The notes beneath the pieces were generated by a model. The model was not told where the DNA came from and ran no database searches. It worked only from the letters and a program-made list of their open reading frames with translations. The translations under genes were made by a program, and so were the position numbers. Below are positions 37,685 through 51,000 of a stretch of DNA of 64,000 nucleotides, piece by piece. This stretch comes from Psettodes erumei. Lineage: Eukaryota > Chordata > Actinopteri > Pleuronectiformes > Psettodidae. Position 1 is the stretch's first letter; every line of letters starts with the position of its first letter. The stretch covers positions 5,245,001 through 5,309,000 of the forward strand of contig JAFBJZ010000512.1 in the NCBI GenBank assembly GCA_016785225.1. The letters run 5' to 3'.

Positions 37685-40600
37685 TCATCTGCTGTACAGA
37701 GAGTCTGTCTGTCCTCCTGGTTGTTCCTTATTATCTCCTGCTGGTGAGTCTGACACTGGAGTAGAAATCTGTGAATGGTCCTCATCTCCTTTTCCTCTCC
37801 CGTTCTCCTCTCTCAGTGTCTGCAGGGCCTCTGCGCCGCTTTCAGTCTGCTGCGACTGCTCAGTATTAACAGAGCCATCTTCTTTTCCACTTTCCTCTTT
37901 ACTCCCGGTCTCTGTTTTAGAGTCCTGCAGCCCCCTGACCCGACACGACTGCCTGCGTATGGTCCGCCGATGCTTGCTGCGACGGGACTGGTTGCAGTGC
38001 AGCGTGCGCCTGCGGTGCCACTGGTTAAGAGAGTGCTGAGCTTCTACACTGAGCTGACGAGCCGGTAATCGTGGACGGAAACTGCTGATGTAGTAGAGAG
38101 AGGCGTATAGGGTTGTAAGGTAGTAGCCACCTGTTGATGTGGGGAATGCAGGAAGGGAAAGAGGCTGTGACTTCTGATTGTAATTTAACAGTAGCAAAAA
38201 CCCCCCCAAAACTTAGATTAGTGGGAAACCGTGTGCTGAATGAGCAGATCTGGGAGTCAAACCTCCACCGTCATTTGCAAACCAGTGCTGATTTGCACCA
38301 GCCACTTGTAAACGCATCACTTCCAAAAGTAATTGACTACTAGCGAGTTTCAAACCAGAAATGTACTTATTCTGGCTGTTTTAAAAGATTGGCAATATGC
38401 TGTAGCTCAGAAATGTAGGTATGCCTTTGTTTGTTTTTTTATACGCAGACATCCGCACCACTCCTCTCTAGGAAATGGAATTATTATTGGCAGGTGTGGG
38501 TGGAAACTGTCCACCACAGTGGGTTGAGCTGTGCGTGCGAACGTGACTGAACGGCCTTACCCTCTCCCTGTAGCTGTGTGGGGTCCAGCAGCTCCATCAT
38601 GTAGTCCGTGTCTAGCTGTAAGGTGACCAGGTCACTACGGAGCAGCACCCACGTCAGGCATGGCAGAAAATCATCTGCTCCGAATGCAGTACCTGCGAGA
38701 GAGGAGGGGAGAGGGTGAATTTCAAGGGATATTAACAGACAGAGAGAAGAGACGCAATAATCAGAGAGAACACTAGTTTTACCTGAGCTAGCATTGGCAC
38801 TCATGCTGTGATAGATGCTCTTGCAGACTTTGAGCAGGACCTGGACCTTCTTGTTCGGGGAGTAGGCTTCATGCATTGCAGTCCACCTCTGCTGGATCCG
38901 CTCCAGGCTGACCAAGTCTGGAACTCCGGCTCCCGCTGACCCTCCGAGCTCCTCCACGCCGTTCTTTTCCAGCACACGCAGGTTGCTCTGGAGGTGCTCG
39001 AAGCTGCCATCGTTAGTCCGGGATGTACGAATGCAGGAGTAGAGGTGGGCGGAGATGGGCTTCAGAGCCACCTTGTGGATGGAGAGCTCCACCAACGAGT
39101 CTGCAGGAGGGCCAAAAGGTATGTGACGAAAAGTCAGAGGAGCTCTAATTGTTGTTAATCATTGTTTTGCAAGATACAGTGGTGACAAAGCTTGTTCAAA
39201 GTTACAGTTTCAGTCAGCTCACTCACCTATCTCTGGATCAGCTAGATCAGTGATGCTGTCCAACAATGCCTGAATTTCTGTATAGTCCAACAGTGTCTCC
39301 CTCAGTGATGTAAGTGATGACCTCACTTCCTGCAAGTACTCTGACCCTGTGACCCCACCCGGATCCGCCCCTCTTTTCACCGTCATCTCCACGAATCCTT
39401 TCACAGCCTCCGCAAACGCACCGCCTTTGCGTTCGCTCATCTCCTGCACACGGTTGGCCAGTCTTTTTTTCTGACATACCAGCCCACCGAGGACCTGGCC
39501 AACCGCAGAGAGCCGATGTATGACCTTGTCGGCCAGTCGGTGTGCCGACGGGTGGTGTGGTGTGGGGCTCGGCGTTTGGGGGTCCTGCTCTTCCTCTATG
39601 CTACTGATTGAAAGCGTGTCAAGCTCGAGAGACGGGGGCTGGAGCAAGGAGGAGGGCCTGGGTGGGGGAAGCCAGACTCCATCTTCGATCCAAGACACCC
39701 TGTGAGGAGACTGAGGCACGGGGCTGCCGTGCTGCAGCTCGGGCATTGCGCAGTTTAAACTCTCAGGGGTGGAGGGAGTAGATGAAGACAGACTTTCGGT
39801 GCTTGTCCTTTGTGGGGGGCTGCAGGCCAAGTCTCGACTGGGCCTCCTGAGAACTACCCCTGCTGGGGCAGCTGTTTCTGATGGGGATGGGGGCTGATGT
39901 GGTGAATCAGCTGACTTGGCTCTGGTCAGGCCTGGATGAGGAGACGTGGATTATGGGTTAGGGTTAGCATTTACATCACATTTCAGTGACTCAGACACAA
40001 CAAAAAGGAATTTGGTTTTGGTTGTCTTGTTTCAATTTGGGTGAACTGGCCCACTGAAGTGGGAGCAGCAAACACATGATTCACAACTAAAAGTAACTAG
40101 CTCTCACCAGAGCTCTCCATACTGGCAGCAGACGATTCCTGGTCCAACGAGATGGCCCGCTTACTTAGTAAACCTGCTCCCGTCCATGTGCGAGTGGTGC
40201 TGAGGCGTCGCTCTTGCCTGAAATTCGACGGCTGCTTGACGCACCGAACGCTGCTCTCCCTGTGGGTGAGCCAATCATCCCCGTGTTCACAAACATAGAG
40301 GGGATTGATGATACATAGGGCCCCGTTGGTGGAAGTCAGCTAGGGAAACGCGCACACATACACAAACGGTGAGGAAGCGTGACGATGTGACAGATTGAAT
40401 ACCACAGTCTAAGTTTAAGTATTAACTGATTCATGGCGGAAACACAACAAATATAATACAAAAATGATGTTATATTATATAAAGAGCAATAAAGAGCATT
40501 TTCCCTGAAGACAGTTGTCTGCTGCAGCTTAAAACAATGAGAGCGTCCGTGTAAGATACTGGACAAAAACAAAAAGCTAAAAGAAGCTAAAATATGTAGA

Positions 40601-41722
40601 AGAAATCAGGGGATCGGGGGATCGGGTGATAATTCATGGAGGGGTTAATCATTACAAGAAATCCCTTTCACATTGCCCTGTATACCTGTATGGAGCACAT
40701 GATGTTGCTTGGCTCCCTGCGGGTCATGTCATCAGTCTGTTGGACAGGCGTGGAGCACAGCCAAGTTTCTGCAATAGAAACGTGCCAAAAAAGTGTTTAT
40801 TGGTTAAAAACAAAAATCCCAAACTTCCCTCTTTTCATATTCAAGATACTTCTTCTGGGGGAGGATACGAAACAGACACAGATATGAAACGACTCACTGG
40901 GTTCAAGTTGGGAGAGACGATCTTTGTCCTTGTCACTTACGCTGGAGATCCACCGAGGAATTGACAGACAAACAGCCAACACATCCCTGACACGGAGGAA
41001 GAGGCGACTGATAAAATTAATTAGTTCAACAGATTCATAAAGTTTCCGCAGACCTTGGTGGATGAGCAAAACAACTGCTTGTTAGATTTTCAACTAAATT
41101 GAAATCCTTCTTTTCTTTATATTAGCGCCAGGATATTTCAGTGAGACCTCATATATCAGGGTTAGCTCGAAAGACAAAAGAATTAAAAGGAGGATTAAAG
41201 CAGTGCTGGTGCATGGAATAAATATCAAAATGTTGAGAGATTCCCAAGGTTATGGACAAAACAAAAGACATTAACGATACAGCGGGTTCTTACCTCGTCA
41301 GAGAGTAGAAGAACACCAGCTGAGCCAAGTCCGAGAAAGAAAGACTAGAGTCAGACACCTGGAACGCTGAGAAAGAGAAAGAGAGCGAATGGGTAAGTAT
41401 TAGTCTCACTCAAAATAGTTCTGATGAAAAAAAAAAAAGAAGACATTCCTGGAAACGAACAAAGCGTGAACCAGGAGGTCTAAAAGGGGACTTCTAAAGA
41501 TTAGCTGGTGTGTCGTCACACTAGCTTCAGCGAGTGTATTATTTTTGGACACCATACTGCGGCAGGTCCGAGACGTCGGCCGTGTCTTCAACTTGTGATT
41601 TTAACACGTACCACATACACGTGCAGAGCGGTGACAGTGGTGTGGACAGGCGCGGATCTGATCAGCAGTAAAGGGAGTGAACAGAACAAGGAACCAGAAT
41701 TTGCAGTTTGAAAGTGCCCGAG

Positions 41723-41760
<38 letters not shown>

Positions 41761-44700
41761 AGGTGGGCATTACCCGCCTTCAACAACTTTGCCACTTTTG
41801 TACTGTAGGGTCACTCAAATTCAAACGCAGAAAGTGTAAGTACCCGACATGACATTATTATTAGGCTGCTGTTACTCTTTATCAGTTTCATCTGTCAGGT
41901 TCTGTTTTTTTTTACAGAAGAAATGAGTCATGACAAAACCACAAATACTGACACACACAGAGTTGCATCTCCATGACTTCAGAGGACGTTGCACTGGCTT
42001 GCATTTACTCAAACCTGCACCTTCACTGCTACTTATTCAAAACCTTAACCTAACATGAACAACGAGCTTCATCTCAAAATAATTTATGTTAAGGGGACCT
42101 GCTTCTTGTCCCCAAGATGAAGACAAGTCCCCACAATGCAACTGTGTTAACAGATATAGGTTCCCACAAGATGAGTAATACCTCGACTGACCACACACAC
42201 ACACACACACACACACTCACGGAAATAACCATGTATTTGCCTGCAGTCGGTCTGTACCTGTGCCTGTGCTTCTGATATCATAATCAAGGACGTTCTCATT
42301 CTCTCCCCCGGCAGACACGCACAGCAGGCTGGGCTGAGACGTCGCGAAGTCCCGCACCACCAGGAAACTCTGGAGGGAGACGCACAAGCACAGTGACTCA
42401 CGTTCAGTGGGTGAAGTGTTACGGAAGCTTGTCTAGCAGGGTTAGGGTTAGACGTTTTCTATTGAGTGCTCGCGGTGGAGGTGAGAGGAGGACGAGGAGG
42501 AGTTGGACGCGCAGTAATGAAAGCTGGGCGAAAACGGAAAAAGGAAAACCCTGACAAATGAACAGAGATTGTGGGGGGAAAAAAACACTGTCCACACTGT
42601 CATGGTTGACCATATAGGGATGGTTTCGGACAGGAGACGAGCAGGAGCTACTTTTTAAGCGATGCTAAACATTTGCTTTTTTTTTCTTTTTTGGGGCTTA
42701 AATCACCAATGTACCTGTACACCTCATAAAAAACTGAATAAGGTGAAAAAGTTCATTTTTTTGCAATTAATTTAAAAAAGGTAAACTATCTCAAATATTT
42801 TCTAAGATCAATAAAAAATGTTAATTTATACACTCAATACTTGGTTGGGGCTCCTCAATGATAAATTACATAAAAACATAATTATTCTCAAATAACCGAT
42901 AGTAAATACTGAACTATTTCGCCATGTTTTAATGTTTTCAGATGCACTAGTCTCGTCCCTAAGCAGCACGAGCCTGATAATTAGATATCGCTCTTATCTC
43001 TACGCTCTACGAATCCGTTGCGCGTTGCCAAACTTCAACTGTCTCTGAATGTTACTCAATGGCAATGTCTCTCTCGTGAAGGGCTGACTGATAACATGTC
43101 GATTAAAGCTCGATCAAGGCCCTAAAAGAAGCTCTTTCTCACCCATGTCTCCGGCGTGAACGCGCAATTTGGTTCTTCCGCAGAAGGTTTCTACATTTTG
43201 ACATTTCGGCGCCGGTTCGCCGTGGACGCAATACAGTTTAAAAAGGTGATCCAAAGCATTTCCCACGTGCTAATCAGTGTTTAGCAACATCTGAATAGAG
43301 GTAGGATTAGAGTCCGTGGCTCACTTGCTTGTGCAACCAGGCAATCGCCAATTACATTTGACCAAACCACACTCACCCTCTTGAACACATAAACACATGT
43401 GGCTTAAGGTTTTCAGTGAAGAGGTCTAAACACCTTCATAAGCTGTGAATGTATTAATCATATTTTAATTTTTTTTATTGGGCATAAGACCATCATAAAA
43501 TGGAAAACCACTTAACAGCCCTTTTTACACTGCTAACTTTTCTGCACAGACGTTCTACTGTTGAGACTACAGGTCTGATCCTTGCCTTTTTTTTTCTGGC
43601 AACAGTTACTTAAACAGAACGATGCTGTCAGTTGAGAAATAATTACTTGGGTAAAACAATGCACACGCAATCCGAGGCGCAGCGACCTAACGGCACCGCG
43701 ACTAAATTCAGAGGTGGTCTCAAACACCAGCGCGCACAGAGGAAGTGGTTTTCATGCTCAGCGTGCACAGAAATAGAGTAGAATTTACTGCAAGTCACCC
43801 AACACTCGGACACGTGGTGCGGCTGCTGGGATGTTACACGAATACATATTTCTGCTTCGTTTCACGTCGGCAAACTTTAGCCCTTCGTGGAACCAGTCGA
43901 GCAGAAGGGAAGTGTTTCAACATTCCAATAAGAGTTGAGAGAAAAGAAACTCCATGACACAGTGTTTCACGCGAGGCCGCCGTCTTATGTTAATCTGTGA
44001 AAGTCTCGGCTTTCCGTGGAGAGATTCTGTGTGAAAGCGCAAACGCTCCAGTGATCTTATTGCTGCCAGTTTCAGCTTTGCATTCTCATTATTTACGTGT
44101 CGCTCTTTCAAAAAAAAAAGCAACAAAAAAAAAGTACTGTTAATGCATTTATTCATCGCTCAACTCACATTCTCTCTTCGGAGCAGGCGTATCCATTTGG
44201 TAAAGTTAATCTCTGTGCACGAGCTGTCATCCAGCACTACTTCTGCACCCAGCCCCAAAACTACTGCTTGTTGTGTTATCAGATGTTGGACAGAAAAAGG
44301 AACTTCTCTCGCGTCATCTTCATGTCAGTGTCCATTTTGGTCAACTCCACTTCTCTTGCAGAATTTGAAAGTGTCGCTCACAGGCCTCCATAGAGTACGT
44401 TGGCTTTGCTTGGTTGAGGCTGAAAGCCACTTAGTTTGACTAAAGCACGAGCGGCAAACTCACCTGGAGCCGACAGGCTGACGTAAATTGGATTTAATAC
44501 GAATGAGGGCAACAGTGAGAGGAAGCGAAAGAGAGGATCAGAGAGAGGATATGCAGGGAATTTGGGGAGAGAGAATGATGACAAGACAAAAAAAATCCTG
44601 CTTTTTCCTGCCTCCAAAAAAAAAAAAAAGAACAGGAAGATTTTCTTTAAACGACCAGAGAAAGAACCCTACGAACAATCCATCTCTATAAGTCAGCAGT

Positions 44701-45078
44701 GCACTGGAGATCAAGGTTTATATTCCACTCACTGGTAAATTTATCTAAAAGGTTTTTTAAGTTTAAAGGCCATTTTAAAATATTAAAAAGTCCAGAATCT
44801 CCTCTCGTGAATGGACCTATCTGAAGAATTGCTTTAATTAAGTGAAGCGGCTTTGGTTGCATGCAGACCGCCCGGTGGAACGATTGCTGCAGAGAAGAGG
44901 ACGACTGCTCACCCCAACAGGTGTTCCGCGGACGGCGGCGTGGGCGCCCTCTCTATCCCAGGGTGCCCCGGGGCACCAGGCCTCCTGACAACCTCTCAGC
45001 TGGTCCAGCAGAGACAGTTTCCTCCTGCTGCCCCTCCACGGGATGGCTGTCGTCCCATTTACTGCACTGTGAACTGCC
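37685..45078 (-). CDS. rin1: RIN1-like Ras and Rab interactor (SH2 + VPS9, no RA domain)
   Basis: RIN proteins are Rab5 guanine nucleotide exchange factors linking Ras and tyrosine kinase signals to endocytosis. Exons, high to low: 45078(tentative)-44913, 42369-42258, 41366-41294, 40986-40898, 40768-40686, 40339-40108, 39931-39227, 39100-38783, 38692-38561, 38130-37685 (TGA). Splice phases agree. The SH2 region carries VG/SFLVVRDFATSQP and FSDLAQLVFFYSL; a proline-rich stretch has WLPPPRPSS; the RIN-type VPS9 region carries SIHKVALKPISAHLYSCIRT, GADDFLPCLTWVLLRSDLV and LDTDYMMELL, including the Asp and Tyr expected for exchange activity. GGYYLTTLYASL after VPS9 is where an RA domain would follow, but a basic then acidic low-complexity tail ends the protein. 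From 42369 down there are 729 codons. The initiator exon was not found; the CpG-rich 46.3 kb region is a candidate. Confidence 0.82.
41725..41755. repeat. (GT)n microsatellite in a RIN1-like intron
   Basis: An uninterrupted GT run between SH2 exons. An (AC)n run at 42190-42216 follows repeat copy B. Confidence 0.95.
41950..42190 (+). repeat. Dispersed fish-type repeat, copy B
   Basis: Carries CTTGTCCCCAAGATGAAGAC, AAGTCCCCACAATGCAACTG and TTAACAGATATAGG in the same order as copy A, and ends in an AC run. It lies inside an intron of the RIN1-like gene. Confidence 0.75.
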
Positions 45079-48053
45079 CTGGACGCAAACACGGGGAGCC
45101 GTTTGTGTGTGTGATTACATGTGTAACTGTCTGTGTGCACGCACATGGACTGCAAATCAATGTGAGTTGGCAACGATGTCAACTCCTCAGCCGAATTGAG
45201 ATATTGGCCTAACTACCCTCCTAACACTGCTGCACCACCCTAAATAATCGCCTATGTCCTCACCTAAAAAAAAATGAGTTAGGCAGATATGCTATTAGGC
45301 TGACGAAATGAAAGTGCTTAAACTTTTAGGCACTAAAATTAGACGAAACTGCAAATTCCAAATACGACTATTCAGGTGAAAGTTTTGGGTTTCATCTGAG
45401 ATGTTGCTGTTTGGTGACCCCAAATCAATGAATGGTTAATACTTACATGTGTTGTGCTGGCTCAAGTTAGTCGGTGCGCGCTCTCCCCACTACTCTATTA
45501 GCAAATGCCTCCACATGTTGCAATCGTCGGTCTTGAGCTCTTCCTTCCCGCGGGGCGCGAAACGTTGCTCGAGAGGACAGAAATGGGAAGCTCGCCTGCT
45601 CGTCAGCGAGACATCGCCAAGAAGTTTCCCCCAGAGCAACGTGCGCCCAACAAATGGCGTCTCAAAAGAAAAAAAAAAATTCAGGCGGCTAGTATAAGGC
45701 CGCCACGTTTGCCCTCTGCATCCTGCCGTCTGATGCACTTTCGGTTTTTCTTGTGCAACTGTTGGGGCTGACTTTTTCTCCCCATCACCCCACCCCCCAC
45801 AGGGCTGCGTGCGGTTTACACGGCTCTGTGTAAAGTGTGAGCAGTAAAGAGACACCCCGTCTGCTCTGTCAAAAGCTGCATCTGCCTTGTTGTTGGTTTG
45901 TTTTGGGTCTCTCTGCAGCACCGTGTATGTTCTGTGCTCACATGCAAGGGCAAAAAACTTCCAATGCACGAGAGCAGACGGTGGTCCTGAAGCTGCTTCG
46001 CTTCAGCAGGCCAGAGATGATACACGGGAGTTACACGTTACGGATTTTTATCTTGCAGCAGTTAAAGAAACGCATACGTTACGCAATGCAATCAGCTTTG
46101 AATCCCTCGGTATTTCGTGACTGCATTGGGGGGGGGGTATATCTGTTTTTATCTCACCTATATGCAAGTTGGCTTAGCCCACCGTCATTTACGGAAACCA
46201 CAGCGAGGTTTCGCTGACGTCTGCCACGCAGCGCCTTTACGCTTTCTGTTCGAGCAGTTTTTTTTTTTCTGCCAACGCCGTGACGTGCGCAACGGAGCCC
46301 AAGGCCAAGCGGAGCCCCTCGGGCGCGCTAGCCTGCACAGCGATCGCTCCGGTCACCAAAGCAGTCAATCGGTCACCGAGGACGGCCGTGGAGATAGCCA
46401 TCGCGTTTCGCTTCCAGGACGGAAGTACTTGACGACAGGCGGGGAGCAGCCGCACGCGCAGCAGACCGCGGGGTCACGAGCTTGACCCGTAGAGTTAGCG
46501 TGTCTATCGATTCTTCCATTTTTCAACCACGTCAAGATTATTGGGTTTTTTCCCCCCACAAAGAAACTTTGGCCACTCAGCTGACTTTTTTTTTTTTTTT
46601 GCAAAGATGGCTGTGGGGAGAACCAGCGAAAAGGTCAAAGACACGACGACGCAATTATTTCTTAACGCGAGTGAACGCTCGCCACCAGCTGGACACAGGA
46701 GGGCATTGCAGGTGCTGGACGCATACGTGCGCATGTTGGCAATGCGCGCATGAATTCCCTCGCCCTCTTTTTAAAAATGTCAACATGACGTGGGGGGTGG
46801 GAAAAAAAATCAGTCATCATTATTCGATTAACGTGCTACAGCCATTAAGATTTGCCACTAATTAAAGCCTCAAAAATATGACATAATTGAATCAACTCCT
46901 CTCTGATATGGCCTCAACAAAAGTGAACATTATCGGCTCTATGAAGGTAAACTTTATTGCAGGACGTTAGTATTGGTTTCCATAATATTGTACAGACGTT
47001 CGTGTTATTGTGTCCACCCCTGAAACCCAATTCTCTTCCATTAAATTGCTCCCTGTTTTACAAATCCATGTCTGTTTATCTGCCTTTGTTTTTGCAGCCC
47101 TTTATCTATCCCCAGAGATTTAAAAGGCAAACTAAGATCCAACTGAGGTCCTGACAACAGAGAGAGCAAAGTTATGATTAAGTTTTGAGTATCATGTAGA
47201 GTTTGCAGTTTCAAAATATTAAGAGAAGATAATTTGTTCCATAAACGTCTGAGAACATTGTGTCAAAAGAAATGACAGAAATCAGGAACATGAAAAACGC
47301 TGTTGGTTAGAAATCAAGACATATTTTTAGGTTCCTAATAACCAATTATCCTGTTATATTTATAACCACCTCTGTTCATATTTTTAAATATATTTTTTCA
47401 TCCAACTTTGACATTAACCACCTTCCACACATTTAGAAAACACGTGGCGCTGAAATCTCAACGTACAACAACGCCACTGTCTATTGCAAGTAAAATGCAG
47501 AGTCAAATCAGTCAGAAAGAAGTTGCACAGTGAGATCCAAATTACTGAGACCACATTTAAAACCTCAAATATTGTCACATTAACCTGAACTAATCAGGAG
47601 GATTCTGAAACACTTAAAGACAATTTCTTGGTCAGCAAACACGTTTTCTGAAATTCACGTATATATTTATATATATAAGATTCATCCTCTTATTCAAATT
47701 GTTGAGATGATAGCATCGTTTGTAATGAAAGACTACTAAACCCAATGCGGTTTCAAACATTTGGATCCCACTGACAGACATTTGTGAGCTTATGCAAAAA
47801 AAACAAGAGGATAGTATATTAAAGTGAGTAAAGTGCAAATAACTGATACAAACAAAAGCATAAAATGCAGGGATTGTTTGGAGGAGTCAAATCTCTGCAG
47901 ATTAAAACTGAGAGTGTGACAGCCACCCATCAAAGCTCACTGTCAAAGAGAAACCTTGGTGTCGTTATCCGTCTTTAAGGGGCCAACTCCAAACTGTGGC
48001 ATCACTACAGTTGCTTTTAAAAAAAAAGGAGATTTTTTATTTGTCATCATTAG
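45079..48053. other. Region between the RIN1-like gene and sirt2
   Basis: No exon with a recognisable product was found. It should contain the 5' exon and promoter of the RIN1-like gene on the minus strand. A CpG-rich block (46220-46480) is the best promoter candidate. The sirt2 3'UTR enters from the right. Open frames on both strands here match no family I know. Confidence 0.45.
46220..46490 (-). promoter_or_regulatory. CpG-rich block, candidate RIN1-like promoter
   Basis: CpG-dense sequence between A/T-rich flanks, about 1.2 kb upstream of the first recognised exon of the minus-strand gene. No other gene start is nearby. Strand and role are inferred from position only. Confidence 0.35.
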
Positions 48054-51000
48054 TTACTCTTCCTTTTTGGGTTCTGGTGCCACCGACGCAGAACTGGCCT
48101 TGGCTGCGGCTTTGCTGTTCTCACCGGCCTTCTCTTTTTTGTCCTGACTGTCAATCCGAGCATGCTCCTGCTTCACCAGTCCTTCCAGCTCCGCCTGGAA
48201 GAAGTGAAAGCACAAGGTATTTCACATGAGTATTGCACAGAAGCGTGAGAGGAGTGGTGACATCCTGGTGATGACAGGATGAAAAGGAGCTCATGCTTTG
48301 TTTTTGTTTTTGTTTTTAAAAAAAAAAAAAAAAAGTCCTTCTGCATCAGGGGGCCGGCAACCACAACACCACACAGGAAAATCATAGACTGACATTTCTA
48401 AAGCCCTAACCTTTTTAATTTACTTCTGCTGTAGTTGATGAGTTAAACTTTTAAGTACCATGGTGAGGGATACAGTGATAAGAAATTGTGTTTGACCTAC
48501 AGCGCTGGCTGCAATTACCTCTAAAGTTGCACTGTGGTCCATAGCTTTTTTTCCTGAGAGTCATGAGTGTTTAATCACCGTGAAAGTGCGAGCTTACACG
48601 AGCCCAGGTTCTACTGTATATAGGTGATGGGGTAACTTAACTTCCATCCCAGCAGGTCAGCGAGAGCCAGACAGCCGTCATCGCACGTACTGATGTGAGC
48701 GACGTCTCTGGAGGGATGAAGAAAAAAAGAGGCCTTGGTTCAAACCTCTCCATGTCCACGACTGATGCACAAACCCATGTTACAACACTGAATGTCAACC
48801 AATATATATATATATATCTTTAACATCTCTTATCTTAAAGCTGCTGGTTGACCAGTTGTGTGAACTTTGGTAATGATGCATAATTTTTTTGAAACATTCT
48901 TCATTGCTGCTGTCCGAAGGATTCCCTGTGTGAGCCGTGAAACTCTTAGACTCTCTTGGGTACTACTGCTACTAGTTACTGGTTACTAAAACTTTAGTAC
49001 TTCAGCTGAAGGTAGACAGAACAACTTCACCCTGCTATTTTTAAAGGATTTTACCTTAATGATCGGAGACGACCGGACATTGTCCCTGTCCACAAATTCT
49101 GACTGTTATAAAAAAGAGTGATTGGCTAATTATTGAGAAAATGACTGTCTTCACGAAGTGATGTGAATCAAAAAATGGAGTGCAGCTCAGTATTCGCTGT
49201 AGTATGATGCTTTGGCACCCTCTGGTGGTGCAAACATACAATGTATGACGTCAGTTCCAACAAATTCACAGACTACATACATGTTTAATGTAAAAAAAAA
49301 TAAATAAATCAACAAATCAATAATTACTGATCATTTTGACCCAGTTTATGAATTACGAAATTTTCTGTCATCCTATCCTGTTAATTGGACTGGCTCATCG
49401 CCACTGGATTCAATACAGATCACTTCTGTTTTACATGGGGCAAACAGTGAGTTGCAATGTGAGCGGGATAAAGCAAATAGAGCTGCAGTATCACCTGTAC
49501 GCCTTGTCTGATTCAAAGTCCATCCCTCCTCCAAAACCAAGTAATCCCAACAGAGGATCGGCCTGCACAGAGAAACACACAAACAATGCTGCCCAGAGAA
49601 TCCCAGACATGCATCTGTGACCAAAAAAAAGGAGTTGATGGAGTGGTGGCGGCTCACCGTCCCTGCCTTCTCCATGTTAATGAGTAGTCTTGGGCAATGT
49701 TTTGAAACCCTGAATAACAGAGAAACAGAAACTCAGAGAAGAGCGCAGAGAAATAAATATGGGAGTGGGCCCTTGGCATCTTCCTCAGAACAACAAGACA
49801 AAACTCAAGCCTGGATCCTTCATGACGCAGGACAATCCCACTAGCTGCTGGACCACAGTGTACTGCCAGATTCTTACTGCAGCAGTGTCAGCACTCTGTT
49901 ACGGGAAAAGGAAACTTGATCTGTTGTACCTGCTGACTAGACTTGCAAACGGCTGGACCTGCAGAGACGTCCCCATGATGATGAGAAGATCGCAGCGTGG
50001 AAAATCCTGGTAGGCAAACAAAGATGGGGAAGAGAGTTGATATCTGCAGAGGTGCTGCATCACTCCCCCGTTAAACACCCACGCATACTTTCAGACCACC
50101 GCTGTGTGCTCACCATCTTCATTGAAGTGAAGAACCGCATGGGCAGATTCTCTCCAAAGAAGACTATGTCTGATTGAAGGGAATCAAAGAGCACAGGGGT
50201 GAAAAGAGATGCTGAGATTATGTTCACACATATCTGGTAGTCAAGTTTGGAAAGTAAAAGAAAAAAAATACAGAAAGGTTTGCAGGATTTTTTTAGGGGG
50301 AGGAAAGAACAGTATGTAGGACATATAAATTTTTTACAGAACTAAAACAAACAATACAAAAATAAAAACTAGGAAGTCTAAGGGAGAATACTTTGGGCAA
50401 GGCTGCACATTTCCAGAAAATCCAGAAGAGTATCCAGATCTGGATCAACCCAGCCAGCCAGGAGTCGAATCCGGGAATCTTAAGCCTGTGTACTACGCGC
50501 CTTTGGCTTTTGGATCGCACCACTTATTTGAAATCTTTATGCACTTACCGAGATATGACACAAATGTGAAATTTTGCCAAATGATGACGAGAATACTGAT
50601 TCCTAAGTTTGACCAAGTGCCACCTCTTTTGTGAAAACTTCTCCATAACTTTTTGTATTATACTGCTAATAAACAAAAAAACAGACCCAAAGAAATGACC
50701 TCCTTGGTAAAGGAAAACAAATAGAGGGACAAAGATCAACTGACCTGGCTTGACCAAACTGCTGCACTTGTCACATTTGGGAATGTTATCAGAAAAGATT
50801 TTCTCTACGAAGCAGAAAAAAGGAGTTCAAAGTGCGGAACAGCATGAAAAAAACAACTCAATCATCTTTTATCTTGTTCTATCACATAGGGGCTAACAAA
50901 AGCAAACACCTTTCATCCAGTCCAGGTTGTACTCCTTATGACAACAGAAGCTGACACAGTGGGATGTGTAAAACGTCCCGTGAGCTTCGATGAGATCTTC

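Noticed and set aside
39955..39975. GGGTTAGGGTTAGC as interstitial telomere repeat (also 42438 and 58205)
   Set aside because: Only two TTAGGG units each; at 58205 it belongs to the dispersed repeat, and the others are too short to mean anything.
43140..43235. ATGG/GTGAGA on the minus strand as an alternative first exon of the RIN1-like gene
   Set aside because: Its phase (1) does not fit the exon at 42369, which needs phase 0.
45490..46485. Frames of 120-159 codons between the RIN1-like gene and sirt2
   Set aside because: No similarity to any family I know, overlapping frames on both strands, and no splice context. One could cover the missing first exon of the RIN1-like gene, but nothing shows it.
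50450..50525. tRNA-like B-box (GAGTCGAATCC) in a sirt2 intron
   Set aside because: I could not fold a cloverleaf or find a convincing A-box on either strand; at most it is a fragment of a tRNA-derived repeat.
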